From Rhizocola hellebori (GTDB lineage: Bacteria; Actinomycetota; Actinomycetes; Mycobacteriales; Micromonosporaceae): a stretch of DNA of 48,784 bases. The DNA lies in contig NZ_BONY01000069.1 of the NCBI RefSeq assembly GCF_016862955.1, positions 1 to 48,784 on the forward strand, given 5' to 3'. Under the pieces are notes generated by a model, which was not told the origin of the DNA, made no database searches, and saw only the letters and a program-made list of their open reading frames with translations. Shown here in pieces: positions 41,835 to 48,784 of this stretch; position 1 is the stretch's first letter; each line of letters starts with the position of its first letter. The position numbers and the translations under genes were made by a program.

Positions 41835-42967
41835 GGCAGCTCCAGGTGGACGACCGTCGGCCCGCCCAGCGGGCTGGACAGGGTGAGCACGCCGTCGATG
41901 GCGGCGACCCGTTCGGCCAGCCCGGCCAGGCCCGCGCCGCCGGCCGGGTCGGCGCCGCCCAAGCCGTCGTCGCTGACCTCGACGACAAGCCTGGACCCGG
42001 ACAGCCGGCCGCTGATGGCGATCTGGGCGGCACCGGCATGCTTGGCCACATTGGTCAGTGCCTCGGCGACCACGAAGTAGGCGGTGGACTCCACTGTGGA
42101 CGGTAGCCGCCGCGCAAGCGCGAACTCCACCGTGGCCGGCACCGCAGATCGATCGGCGAGCTCGGTGATCGCCGCGGGCAGGCCGTGATCGGTGAGCACC
42201 TGCGGGTGGATTCCGCGCACCAGCTCCCGCAGCTCCCGCAGGGCGGCCTGGGCCTGTTCGCCGGCCTTGGTCACCAGGTCCCGCGCCGCCTGCGGGCCGG
42301 ACTGCAGCTCGTAGGCGGCCCACCCGAGCGTGACGCTGAGGCCCACCAGGCGTTGCTGCGCGCCGTCGTGCAGATCCCGCTCGATCTGGCGGCGCTGCGC
42401 CTCGAACACGTCGACAAGCCGGGCCCGGGACCGGGTCAGATCCTGTACCTGCTGCTCGATCTGCCCGCCGAGCAGGCCGCTGACCAGGGTGGCCTGCGCG
42501 GTGGCGAGCAGCGTCGCCAGGATCAGCCCGATGATCAGCAGCGCCACGAAGCCGATGCTGGCCACCCACCGGCCGTCGAAGAAGGGCCAGATGAAGGCGG
42601 CGTAGGCCGGGGCGGCCACGGCGGCGACCGCGGCCAGATCCACCACCAAGACGACGGTGGCCAGCAGCACCGCATAGGCGAAGGCGCGCCAGGTGGCCGG
42701 CTCGGCATAGCGTAGGCGCAGCCAGGCGGCCAACCCGGGTTGCCGGGGTTGGCGATGGGGGCTGGGCGGCACCGGCCGGCCGAGGAGAGCCAGCCGGCGT
42801 CTCTCCAGAGCGGCAAGCCGCGTCGCGGCCAACGGGGTGATCGGCAGCAGCACGAAAAACACCAGCGCGAAGCCGATCGCCGCCATCACGAGCACCCCCA
42901 GCACACAGCTGGTGAGCAGATAGGCCAAGGCCCGCCATGGCGCGGCCGAGCCCAGCAACCTCCTCAT
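41819..42967 (-). CDS. NarL-type sensor histidine kinase
   Basis: A kinase of about 382 aa. N-terminal helices form a sensor-type membrane region of some four helices, including a cytosolic loop of about 45 residues. The DHp box is IERDLHDGAQQRLVGLSVTLGWA and the HATPase domain has VVAEALTNVAKHAGA and SDDGLGGADPAGGAGL. Start at ATG 42967 leaves the palindrome 42984-43001 in the promoter; the longer frame from 43012 would put it inside the gene. Neither start has a clear ribosome site. Confidence 0.87.
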   Translation of the reverse strand: MRRLLGSAAPWRALAYLLTSCVLGVLVMAAIGFALVFFVLLPITPLAATRLAALERRRLALLGRPVPPSPHRQPRQPGLAAWLRLRYAEPATWRAFAYAVLLATVVLVVDLAAVAAVAAPAYAAFIWPFFDGRWVASIGFVALLIIGLILATLLATAQATLVSGLLGGQIEQQVQDLTRSRARLVDVFEAQRRQIERDLHDGAQQRLVGLSVTLGWAAYELQSGPQAARDLVTKAGEQAQAALRELRELVRGIHPQVLTDHGLPAAITELADRSAVPATVEFALARRLPSTVESTAYFVVAEALTNVAKHAGAAQIAISGRLSGSRLVVEVSDDGLGGADPAGGAGLAGLAERVAAIDGVLTLSSPLGGPTVVHLELPCSAS

Positions 42968-42983
42968 CACGCACACGGTACTT

Positions 42984-43001
42984 GGTAACGCCAGCGTTAC
43001 C
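42984..43001. promoter_or_regulatory. Operator-like palindrome between kinase and exporter genes
   Basis: GGTAACGC-CA-GCGTTACC has perfect 8-bp arms. It stands midway between the divergent kinase gene and the ABC ATPase gene. It is a likely site for the response regulator or for a repressor of both units. Confidence 0.6.
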
Positions 43002-43059
43002 CCAAGACTCATGCGTGCGCTAATGCGCAGGCGTCGATGGCCGGGTTTGCTTGTGTGCC

Positions 43060-43776
43060 ATGGTGGTTGTCGAACAGTTGCGCCGGGTCTACGGACACGG
43101 CCACAGCGCGGTGGTGGCGCTGGACGAGGTGTCCTGCGCCTTCGAAGCGGGCACGTTCACCGCGGTGATGGGCCCGTCCGGCTCGGGCAAGTCCACGCTG
43201 CTGCAATGCGCTGCCGGCCTGGACCAGCCCACTTCGGGAAAGGTCAGGCTCGGCGAGACCGACCTGGGGGCGCTGTCGGAAAACGCGCGCACCAAGCTGC
43301 GCCGGACCCGGTTCGGCTTCGTGTTCCAGGCTTTCAACCTGCTGCCCGCGCTGAGCGCGGCCCAGAACGTGGCGCTGCCGCTGCGTCTGGCCGGGCGCAA
43401 ACCCCGGCCCGCCGAGGTGGCCCAGGCACTGGAAATGGTCGGGATCGCCGATCGGGCCGACCATCGGCCCAGCGAGCTTTCCGGCGGTGAGCAGCAACGG
43501 GTGGCCATCGCCCGTGCGCTGATCACCGGGCCGGACGTGGTTTTCGCCGATGAGCCCACCGGATCCCTGGACTCCGCCACCGGCCGCGAGGTGTTGCGTC
43601 TGCTGCGCGCGGTCGTCGACCAGCGCGCCCAGACGGTCGTCATGGTCACGCACGACCCGCGCGCGGCCGCCTATGCCGATCGGGTGGTCTTTCTCGCCGA
43701 TGGGCGGCTGGCCGGGCAGCTGGAGCGGCCGAGCGCAGACGCGGTGGCCGCCCGGATGACCGGTTTGGAGGGGTGA
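43060..43776 (+). CDS. ABC transporter ATP-binding protein
   Basis: A 238-aa MacB/LolD-type ATPase. Walker A is GPSGSGKST, the signature motif LSGGEQQRVAIARAL, Walker B VVFADEPTGSLD, and the switch His is in VTHDPRAAAY. It is followed after 3 bp by the permease gene, which completes an exporter. The divergent two-component system suggests signal-dependent expression, as in antimicrobial-peptide resistance modules; that comparison is inference. Confidence 0.92.
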   Translation: MVVVEQLRRVYGHGHSAVVALDEVSCAFEAGTFTAVMGPSGSGKSTLLQCAAGLDQPTSGKVRLGETDLGALSENARTKLRRTRFGFVFQAFNLLPALSAAQNVALPLRLAGRKPRPAEVAQALEMVGIADRADHRPSELSGGEQQRVAIARALITGPDVVFADEPTGSLDSATGREVLRLLRAVVDQRAQTVVMVTHDPRAAAYADRVVFLADGRLAGQLERPSADAVAARMTGLEG

Positions 43777-43779
43777 GCC

Positions 43780-46194
43780 GTGCTGAATCTGGCTTGGCAG
43801 ACTCTGCGCAGCCGCCCGTCGCGCTTCGCCGGGACCTTTGTCGCGCTGTCGCTGGGCGTGGCGCTCATCGCCGCCACCGGGCTGGTGCTCTCGTCCCAGC
43901 CCGAGGCGCCGGGCCAATCGCGTTACGCGCCTGGATCCGCCGTCATCGTCGCCAACCCCCAGCGATCCGGCATCCGGCCGTCCACAGTGGACAGTCTGCG
44001 GGGCCTGGATCCCGGCGTGACCGCCGACCGTAGTTTCGGCTTGTTTCTGGTACCGGTGCAAGCCGCGCAAGGCCACGGCTGGACCAGTGCCGGGTTCGGC
44101 CCCTACACCCTGGCCCAGGGCCACCCGCCGCGGGCCGATGACGAGATTGTCGTCGACAGCCGGATCGCCGCAGCGGGATGGACACCCGGCTCGCGGGTCC
44201 AGATCGTGACCGAGTCCGGGGCGGGAACCTATGTCGTGGCAGGGGTTACCGGCCCGGCCGGCACCGGGGAAGCGCCGGTGTTCTTCACCGACGCGCAGGC
44301 GGCGCGCCTCTCGCCGCGGGTCGACGCGGTGGTGGTGCCGGCCGGTTCGGCCGTGAGCGCCGACGCGATTCGCGCCGTCGACGCCCGCTTGCGCGTGCTC
44401 ACCGGAGACGGGGTGCGCCAGGCCGAGCCCGATCCGGTTGCGGATGCCTATGAGGAATCGGCCACCCTGCTCGCACTGATGGCCGCCATCAGCGGATTCG
44501 TCTCCGTCTTCGTCGTGGCCGCCACCTTCGCGCTGTCGATCAATCAGCGCCGCCGTGAGCTGGCGCTGCTGCGCATCGTCGGCGCGACCGCCCGGCAGAC
44601 CCGTCGCATGGTGATGATGGAGGCGCTCCTGGTGGGCCTTTGCGCCTGCGGGGCAGGGGCTTTGCTCGCGCTTCCGGTCGCCGAGGCGATGGTGGCGCTG
44701 TTGCGGGGCCTCGATGTCGGTCCGCCGCGGATGAATCTGGCGCTTTCCCCGGTACCCCTCATAGTGGCTGTGTTGTTGGGTTTTGTGGTCGCCTTGGCGG
44801 GGGTGTGGTTCGCGTCGAGACGCACCCGGCGGATCCGGGCAAGCGAAGCGTTGCGCCAGGCCGCTGTCGAGCCCGCACCGATGACGCTGTCGCGCTGGAT
44901 CGTCGGCGTGCTGGCCACCGGCGGGGCCATCGCGATGCTCGCCGCGATGCCCGGCACCGACGTCGACGGCCGGACCTCGATCGCTCTGCTGGTCGGCCAG
45001 GTCCTGGTGATCGGGGCCGCTGCGCTGGCCCCCGCGCTGATGCGTCCCCTGATTCGCCTGCTGTGGTGGCCGTTGCGGCGCGTCGCCGACGCGACCGTGG
45101 AAGTCGCTCAGGCGAACCTGCGGGCGCAGGCCCGGCGCACCGCCTCGGTGGCCGCCCCGGTGCTGGTGATGGTCGGGGTCGCCGGGTCGTTTCTGGCCGC
45201 GACCTCAAGTCTGGAACGGTCCTCGCTCAACGAGATCGAGGCCCGCACAAGCGCGCCGGTGGTGCTGCTGCCCATCGAGGCGCCCGGCCTGACCGAAGCG
45301 GCGCTCGTCACCGCGTCCAATGTGGACGGTGTGGCCGCGGTGGCCCCGATCGCGGAAACGCACGTGTTCATCCCGGCAGGCGGCGGATTCGAGGAATACA
45401 GCACCCAGGCTTTCCCGGGCGAAGCGATCGCCGGCGGTGCGCTGCGTTTCGAGGTCCGCTCGGGGAGCCTGGCCGAATTCCGCGGCGAGGTCTTCGCGGT
45501 GTCCCAAGCCTTTGCCGCACAACGGGGCTGGCGGGTAGGGCAGGTGACCGGGATGCTGCTGGACGACGGCAGCGAGGCGAGCCTGCGGCTGGTGGCCACC
45601 GTCGACGGCGGCATCTCGGGCGGATCGGTGTTCCTGCCCGCCGACCGGGTGCGCAGGCACCTCACCGCGTGGAACATCACCCACGCGCTGATCACCGTCA
45701 AGCCCGGATCCGACCCGGGTGCGGTGCGGGAGCTGCTACAGGCAAGCCTGAACGGGCAGGCGACGGCCGTCGACCGGCACACCTGGCTCACGCTCGTCGG
45801 GCAGGCGCAGCACGAAGGCATCCGGATCGGCCTGATCGCCATCCTCGGCATGGCCGGCCTCTACACGGCCATCGCCATCGTCAACACCCTGGTCATGGCG
45901 GTCCGGGAGAGGGCTCAAGACCTTGCGCAGCTGCGCCTTGCGGGCGCGACCCGGCGTCAGGCCATGCGCATGCTGCTCTGGGAGGGCGCTCTGATCAGCG
46001 TGGCTGGAATCGTTCTCGGCGCTTTCGTGACCGCGACAACGCTGGTGGCGATGCCCCTCGCCCTTCGCACGATGAGCGCCACCGCCCAGGCGAGCCTGCC
46101 GTTGGCCGTGCTCAGCGGCATCGGCGCCGTCTGCGCCGCGCTCATTCTGGTGACCTCATTGCTTTCCGGCACGATTGCGCAGCGATCGAGGTGA
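43780..46194 (+). CDS. ABC transporter permease with two FtsX domains
   Basis: An 804-aa permease. One N-terminal helix (FAGTFVALSLGVALIAATGLVL) and an exterior domain lead to a first FtsX block (about 225-350, with RRRELALLRIVGATARQTRRM). A linking helix pair is followed by a second exterior domain and a second FtsX block (about 680-804, with RERAQDLAQLRLAGATRRQAMRM). Start is GTG after GGAGGGG. This ten-helix arrangement is common in actinobacterial peptide or lipid exporters. Confidence 0.9.
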   Translation: MLNLAWQTLRSRPSRFAGTFVALSLGVALIAATGLVLSSQPEAPGQSRYAPGSAVIVANPQRSGIRPSTVDSLRGLDPGVTADRSFGLFLVPVQAAQGHGWTSAGFGPYTLAQGHPPRADDEIVVDSRIAAAGWTPGSRVQIVTESGAGTYVVAGVTGPAGTGEAPVFFTDAQAARLSPRVDAVVVPAGSAVSADAIRAVDARLRVLTGDGVRQAEPDPVADAYEESATLLALMAAISGFVSVFVVAATFALSINQRRRELALLRIVGATARQTRRMVMMEALLVGLCACGAGALLALPVAEAMVALLRGLDVGPPRMNLALSPVPLIVAVLLGFVVALAGVWFASRRTRRIRASEALRQAAVEPAPMTLSRWIVGVLATGGAIAMLAAMPGTDVDGRTSIALLVGQVLVIGAAALAPALMRPLIRLLWWPLRRVADATVEVAQANLRAQARRTASVAAPVLVMVGVAGSFLAATSSLERSSLNEIEARTSAPVVLLPIEAPGLTEAALVTASNVDGVAAVAPIAETHVFIPAGGGFEEYSTQAFPGEAIAGGALRFEVRSGSLAEFRGEVFAVSQAFAAQRGWRVGQVTGMLLDDGSEASLRLVATVDGGISGGSVFLPADRVRRHLTAWNITHALITVKPGSDPGAVRELLQASLNGQATAVDRHTWLTLVGQAQHEGIRIGLIAILGMAGLYTAIAIVNTLVMAVRERAQDLAQLRLAGATRRQAMRMLLWEGALISVAGIVLGAFVTATTLVAMPLALRTMSATAQASLPLAVLSGIGAVCAALILVTSLLSGTIAQRSR

Positions 46195-46233
46195 CCGTGG
46201 CGGGTGGGTCCGGGCCTGGTTCACCCGCCACGG
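46195..46233. terminator. Strong hairpin between convergent genes
   Basis: CCGTGGCGGGTG (46195-46206) and CACCCGCCACGG (46222-46233) form a perfect 12-bp stem. It starts at the stop codon of the permease gene and ends 9 bp before the stop of the pectate lyase gene, so it can serve both directions. Confidence 0.85.
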
Positions 46234-46242
46234 CGTTCGCTG

Positions 46243-47676
46243 TCAGACGGTGATGCGTCCCGCCCCGGCGCCGGCCATCACACTGGCCCGCACCGCGGAG
46301 GCACTCTCCATGCTGTAGCTGTAAGGAATCCCAGCCACCGAGCCGCCACCGCTTTCAGGAGTTCCCGAACCGGTGAAGAAGTTGTTGCGCTGCAGGATGG
46401 CTCCGTCCGCGGAGTCGGCGTAACCGACCAGGGTCGGCGAGTCAACGGACTCGAAGTAGTTGCCCTCGACCAGAACGCCGGCGCCCATCGTGGAGGCCAC
46501 GCCGTATTCGTTGCCGCGGTAGTAGTTGTTGTACACGTGCACCGGGTTGCCGAAGCGCACCCGCGGGTGCCGTGTTCCGGAGCCGTCGAACCAGTTGTGG
46601 TGGTAGGTAACCCGCAGGTGACCCACATCCTCACCGGCGTTGTCGTCGCTGTGCCCGAGCAGCATCGTCTTGTCGTGGTTGAACGTCCGGTTCCACGACA
46701 CGGTGACGAAGTCCGAGGAGCGTTTGATGTCCACGGCGCCGTCAAAACCGTTGGTGAAGCTGTTGTGATCGACCCACACCCGCGTCGAATATTGGACGTT
46801 GATGGCATCGTCGTCCCAGTCGCGGAACGAGATGTTACGGATGATCACGTTGCTGGCGTTGGAGACGTTCAGCCCGCATCCGGCGATGGTCGCCCCCGAG
46901 TTACCGAGGATGGTCTTGTTCGACCCGACCGTGATCATGCCGGAGCAGGAAATCGTGCCGGAGACGCGCACGACGCGGGCAGTGCTGCCCGAGACCGCGC
47001 TCGACAGTGCCGACGAGCTGGTGACCGTGGTGGCGCCTGCGCTGCCGCCGCCGGTCGTGCCGCCGCCCTGAGTGGCCCAGCCGACCAGACCGGTCGTGCT
47101 GCCGCCGCCTCCGCCTCCTCCTCCACCGCCGCCGCCGCCGATCTCGATCAGCTGCCACTGCTGGTTCCATCCGCCGAGATCGGCGAACTGGGAGATGATG
47201 CCACCGTCGACGGTCGACCACTCCCACACGTCCAGCGCCTTGGCGCTGTGGCGGTTGAGGAACTTGACGAAGCCGCTGTCGGTGTCACGCACGGCGAAGT
47301 GCTGCCGGGTGGTGCCGTTGTCGGGGTTCTGCACCAGCTGGGTGCCGTCGGTGGCGTTGGGCAGCTCCAGGAACTTGCCGCTGAGCCGTGAGCGGAGTTT
47401 GTAGTATCCGCTGCCGGCGTCGACGAACTGCCACTGCTGCTGGTTACCGTCGTTGCGGGCCCACTGCACAATGGGCGCGCCGTCGGCGGTGTTGAAGTTG
47501 AACAGGTCGACTGCCTTGCCGCTGTGCCTTGACACGATGACGTACCAGGCGCTGGTGTTGATGGTGACCGCCTGGGCCGGAGCTGCGACGACGGTCAGGA
47601 CTCCAGCCGAGGCGAGGAGCAGCACAGCCGTTACGGCTGTCCGCCATCTGCGCCAGGGGTGCGTGAGGTTCTGCAA
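46243..47676 (-). CDS. Secreted pectate lyase (PL1) with N-terminal ricin-type lectin domain
   Basis: A 477-aa enzyme that cleaves polygalacturonate by beta-elimination. A signal peptide (to about 35, APAQA) is followed by a ricin-B/CBM13-like domain (about 40-165, QxW pattern as in NQQQWQFVD and NQQWQLIE) and a long glycine linker. The right-handed beta-helix has VWVDHNSF, YHHNWFDGS and TRHPRVRFG, the latter holding the catalytic Arg of PL1. The start is TTG 47676: GGAGGT lies 4 bp before it, and no other start has a ribosome site. It stands under a LacI-like palindrome. The lectin domain targets plant cell wall. Confidence 0.92.
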   Translation of the reverse strand: MQNLTHPWRRWRTAVTAVLLLASAGVLTVVAAPAQAVTINTSAWYVIVSRHSGKAVDLFNFNTADGAPIVQWARNDGNQQQWQFVDAGSGYYKLRSRLSGKFLELPNATDGTQLVQNPDNGTTRQHFAVRDTDSGFVKFLNRHSAKALDVWEWSTVDGGIISQFADLGGWNQQWQLIEIGGGGGGGGGGGGGSTTGLVGWATQGGGTTGGGSAGATTVTSSSALSSAVSGSTARVVRVSGTISCSGMITVGSNKTILGNSGATIAGCGLNVSNASNVIIRNISFRDWDDDAINVQYSTRVWVDHNSFTNGFDGAVDIKRSSDFVTVSWNRTFNHDKTMLLGHSDDNAGEDVGHLRVTYHHNWFDGSGTRHPRVRFGNPVHVYNNYYRGNEYGVASTMGAGVLVEGNYFESVDSPTLVGYADSADGAILQRNNFFTGSGTPESGGGSVAGIPYSYSMESASAVRASVMAGAGAGRITV

Positions 47677-47742
47677 GGGGACCTCCGAGGTAGCGCGCGG
47701 GACCAAGACCGGGCGTCCTGGTCCCGCACGGAGATACAGATG

Positions 47743-47758
47743 CGGAAAGCGCTTTCCG
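47743..47758. promoter_or_regulatory. LacI-type operator
   Basis: CGGAAAGCGCTTTCCG is a perfect 16-bp palindrome with the central CG of LacI/GalR-family sites, 67 bp upstream of the pectate lyase start. It indicates repression relieved by a sugar. Confidence 0.75.
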
Positions 47759-47809
47759 GAATCGAAGGTAATCCCAGCCACTAGTGGATGTCAATGAATA
47801 GCGCCAAAC

Positions 47810-47824
47810 CTGCAACAGTTGCAG
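47810..47824. promoter_or_regulatory. Inverted repeat CTGCAAC-A-GTTGCAG
   Basis: Perfect 7-bp arms lie between the divergent pectate lyase and DUF4265 genes. It is a second candidate operator of this intergenic region. Confidence 0.4.
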
Positions 47825-47862
47825 ATTTGATCGTCGATTCAACAAACTAAATATAGACCCCC

Positions 47863-48429
47863 ATGAGCTACGCATCGGGAATTGTCGGTCTTGAAACTCG
47901 CCTGCGGCTGGGCCATGATCGTGCGGTGAATCTGCCGGACCCGGTGACGAACGAGATCGGCGATGCCAGCCAGATCAAGATCTGGTTTCGGTTCGTGCCG
48001 CGCGAAGGATGGCTTCCATTCGACACCGAGGGCCTGTGGGCGACGCGCGTCGGTGCGGACACGGCCAGGATTTGCAACGTGCCCCTCCTGGCCCGCGGGG
48101 TGGCCGAGGGAGACGTGGTTCGCTACCAACTCAATAGCGACGGGCTGCGGTGGGCCGTGGGGAGGGTTGAGGCTTCGGGTAACTGCACCGTGCGGGTGTT
48201 GCCGGTCTCCAGCGGCCCGCTTGGGCGCAGCGCAGCGCGGGTTCATGAACAGTTCGTGCCGTTCGGCATGGGCAGCGAGGTGTACAGCGCTGAGCTGCCA
48301 CTTGTCGCGCTGACCGTTCCGGCGGGAGCCGACTTGGCGGAGGTCAAGAAGCTTCTGATCCTTGGGCAGGACGAAGGCTGGTGGCACTTTGAGGCGTCGT
48401 GTGTGACACCGGAATGGCACCAGGCGTAG
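47863..48429 (+). CDS. DUF4265 family protein
   Basis: A 188-aa protein (or 167 aa if translation starts at GTG 47926, since the first 20 codons are less GC3-rich and unlike the family). IWFRFVPREGWLPFDTEGLWATRVG followed by RICNVPLLARGVAEGDVVRY matches DUF4265, a family of small cytosolic proteins of unknown function, some linked to toxin immunity in annotation. Full length otherwise. It is the last complete gene and lies next to the IS remnant. Confidence 0.8.
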   Translation: MSYASGIVGLETRLRLGHDRAVNLPDPVTNEIGDASQIKIWFRFVPREGWLPFDTEGLWATRVGADTARICNVPLLARGVAEGDVVRYQLNSDGLRWAVGRVEASGNCTVRVLPVSSGPLGRSAARVHEQFVPFGMGSEVYSAELPLVALTVPAGADLAEVKKLLILGQDEGWWHFEASCVTPEWHQA

Positions 48430-48434
48430 CCGCT

Positions 48435-48784
48435 GCCGCCACGCGTCGACTGCACAATCCCGTTCTCCCGGCAGATCCGGCCGAAGAGCACCTCTCCGCC
48501 CTTTGCCGAACCTACCGTTGAACTGCTTTCCGTTGCCGCTCAACACCTCCTTCCGGAACACCGAAGCGCACCAAGGCTTCAGCGAAAGCCAAGCAACCAG
48601 CTCGACCCGTAGCCCGGTCAACAACTTTGGCTATCACGCAGTAACGAGAATGGTCGTCAACCTCCGTGATCACATTCGCCCCGGCGCCATCGGCGAGTAG
48701 AACTCCACCGACAATGTCGTTCTGCCACAACAACATCGGCGCTTCCTACTGCCACCGCACATACTCATCCCGCCACACATCTGG
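48435..48784 (-). pseudogene. Decayed IS481-like transposase (partial, runs off the window)
   Basis: Pieces of a DDE integrase core appear in three frames on the minus strand: LLWQNDIVGGVLLADGAGANVITEVDDHSRYCVIAKVV, then KEVLSGNGKQFNGRFGK, then LFGRICRENGIVQ. Two frameshifts (near 48555 and 48495) and an in-frame TAG (near 48737) before the first piece show it is dead. The 3' end with the last catalytic Glu is missing. No terminal repeats are visible on this side. Confidence 0.85.

Noticed and set aside
41184-42974. 596-codon frame suggesting a kinase-regulator fusion
   Set aside because: The upper part is the wrong frame of the kinase gene. The regulator starts at GTG 41834 inside the kinase end.

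Overview
The window is about 48.8 kb of very GC-rich, tightly packed DNA. Translational overlaps (ATGA/GTGA) are frequent, GTG and TTG starts are used, and most coding genes have GC-rich third codon positions. SigK/RskA, PadR, MacS-like, DUF4331 and CBM35 proteins together with DasR-type operators point to a filamentous actinomycete (Actinomycetota, probably a soil saprophyte). I cannot name the genus from sequence alone. No rRNA, tRNA, CRISPR array or intact transposon was recognised.

Layout. (1) 0.1-6.8 kb: three secreted polymer-degrading enzymes. They are a CBM35-CBM35-FN3-FN3 PQQ-type sugar dehydrogenase, a CBM35-CBM35-GH5 endoglucanase, and a GH20 hexosaminidase with two discoidin domains preceded by a double DasR (dre-like) operator. 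(2) 6.8-9.2 kb: a scar zone with a truncated serine recombinase, a PadR regulator plus membrane protein, and a truncated ABC permease. (3) 9.2-13.2 kb: a flavin split-barrel protein, a double GNAT, DUF1697, and a radical SAM/SPASM enzyme with an unrecognised membrane-anchored partner. (4) 13.2-17.4 kb: an XRE regulator and an apparent operon encoding a KAS III protein fused to a haem-oxygenase-like diiron domain, an unknown 272-aa protein and a hemerythrin-like protein. (5) 17.5-22.4 kb: a MacRS-like two-component system, a TetR/hydrolase pair with a clear operator, and SigK/RskA. (6) 22.4-27.8 kb: a solute-binding protein without signal peptide, a membrane protein with hexapeptide repeats inside and a TolB-like propeller outside, a 1-kb non-coding region with palindromic repeats and a G-rich tract, then a sigma factor with a HAF-like membrane partner. 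(7) 27.8-32.4 kb: DUF4331, TPR and His-rich NicO-type metal transporter genes plus a pterin dehydratase. (8) 32.8-37.1 kb: a secreted subtilase with two near-identical P domains, an ATP-grasp ligase and a sulfotransferase. (9) 37.1-46.2 kb: a MacA/MacB-type efflux operon, DUF2277, a small membrane protein, and a NarL-type two-component system divergent from a second ABC exporter. (10) 46.2-48.8 kb: a secreted pectate lyase with a ricin-type lectin domain under a LacI-like operator, a DUF4265 protein, and a decayed IS481-like transposase running off the end.

The least explained parts are the KAS III-diiron fusion operon, the SPASM enzyme with its unknown partner, the palindromic repeat family with a constant 14-nt loop, and the two divergent membrane propeller genes flanking three of those repeats. 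Enzyme families were assigned by reading motifs; no database search was run.
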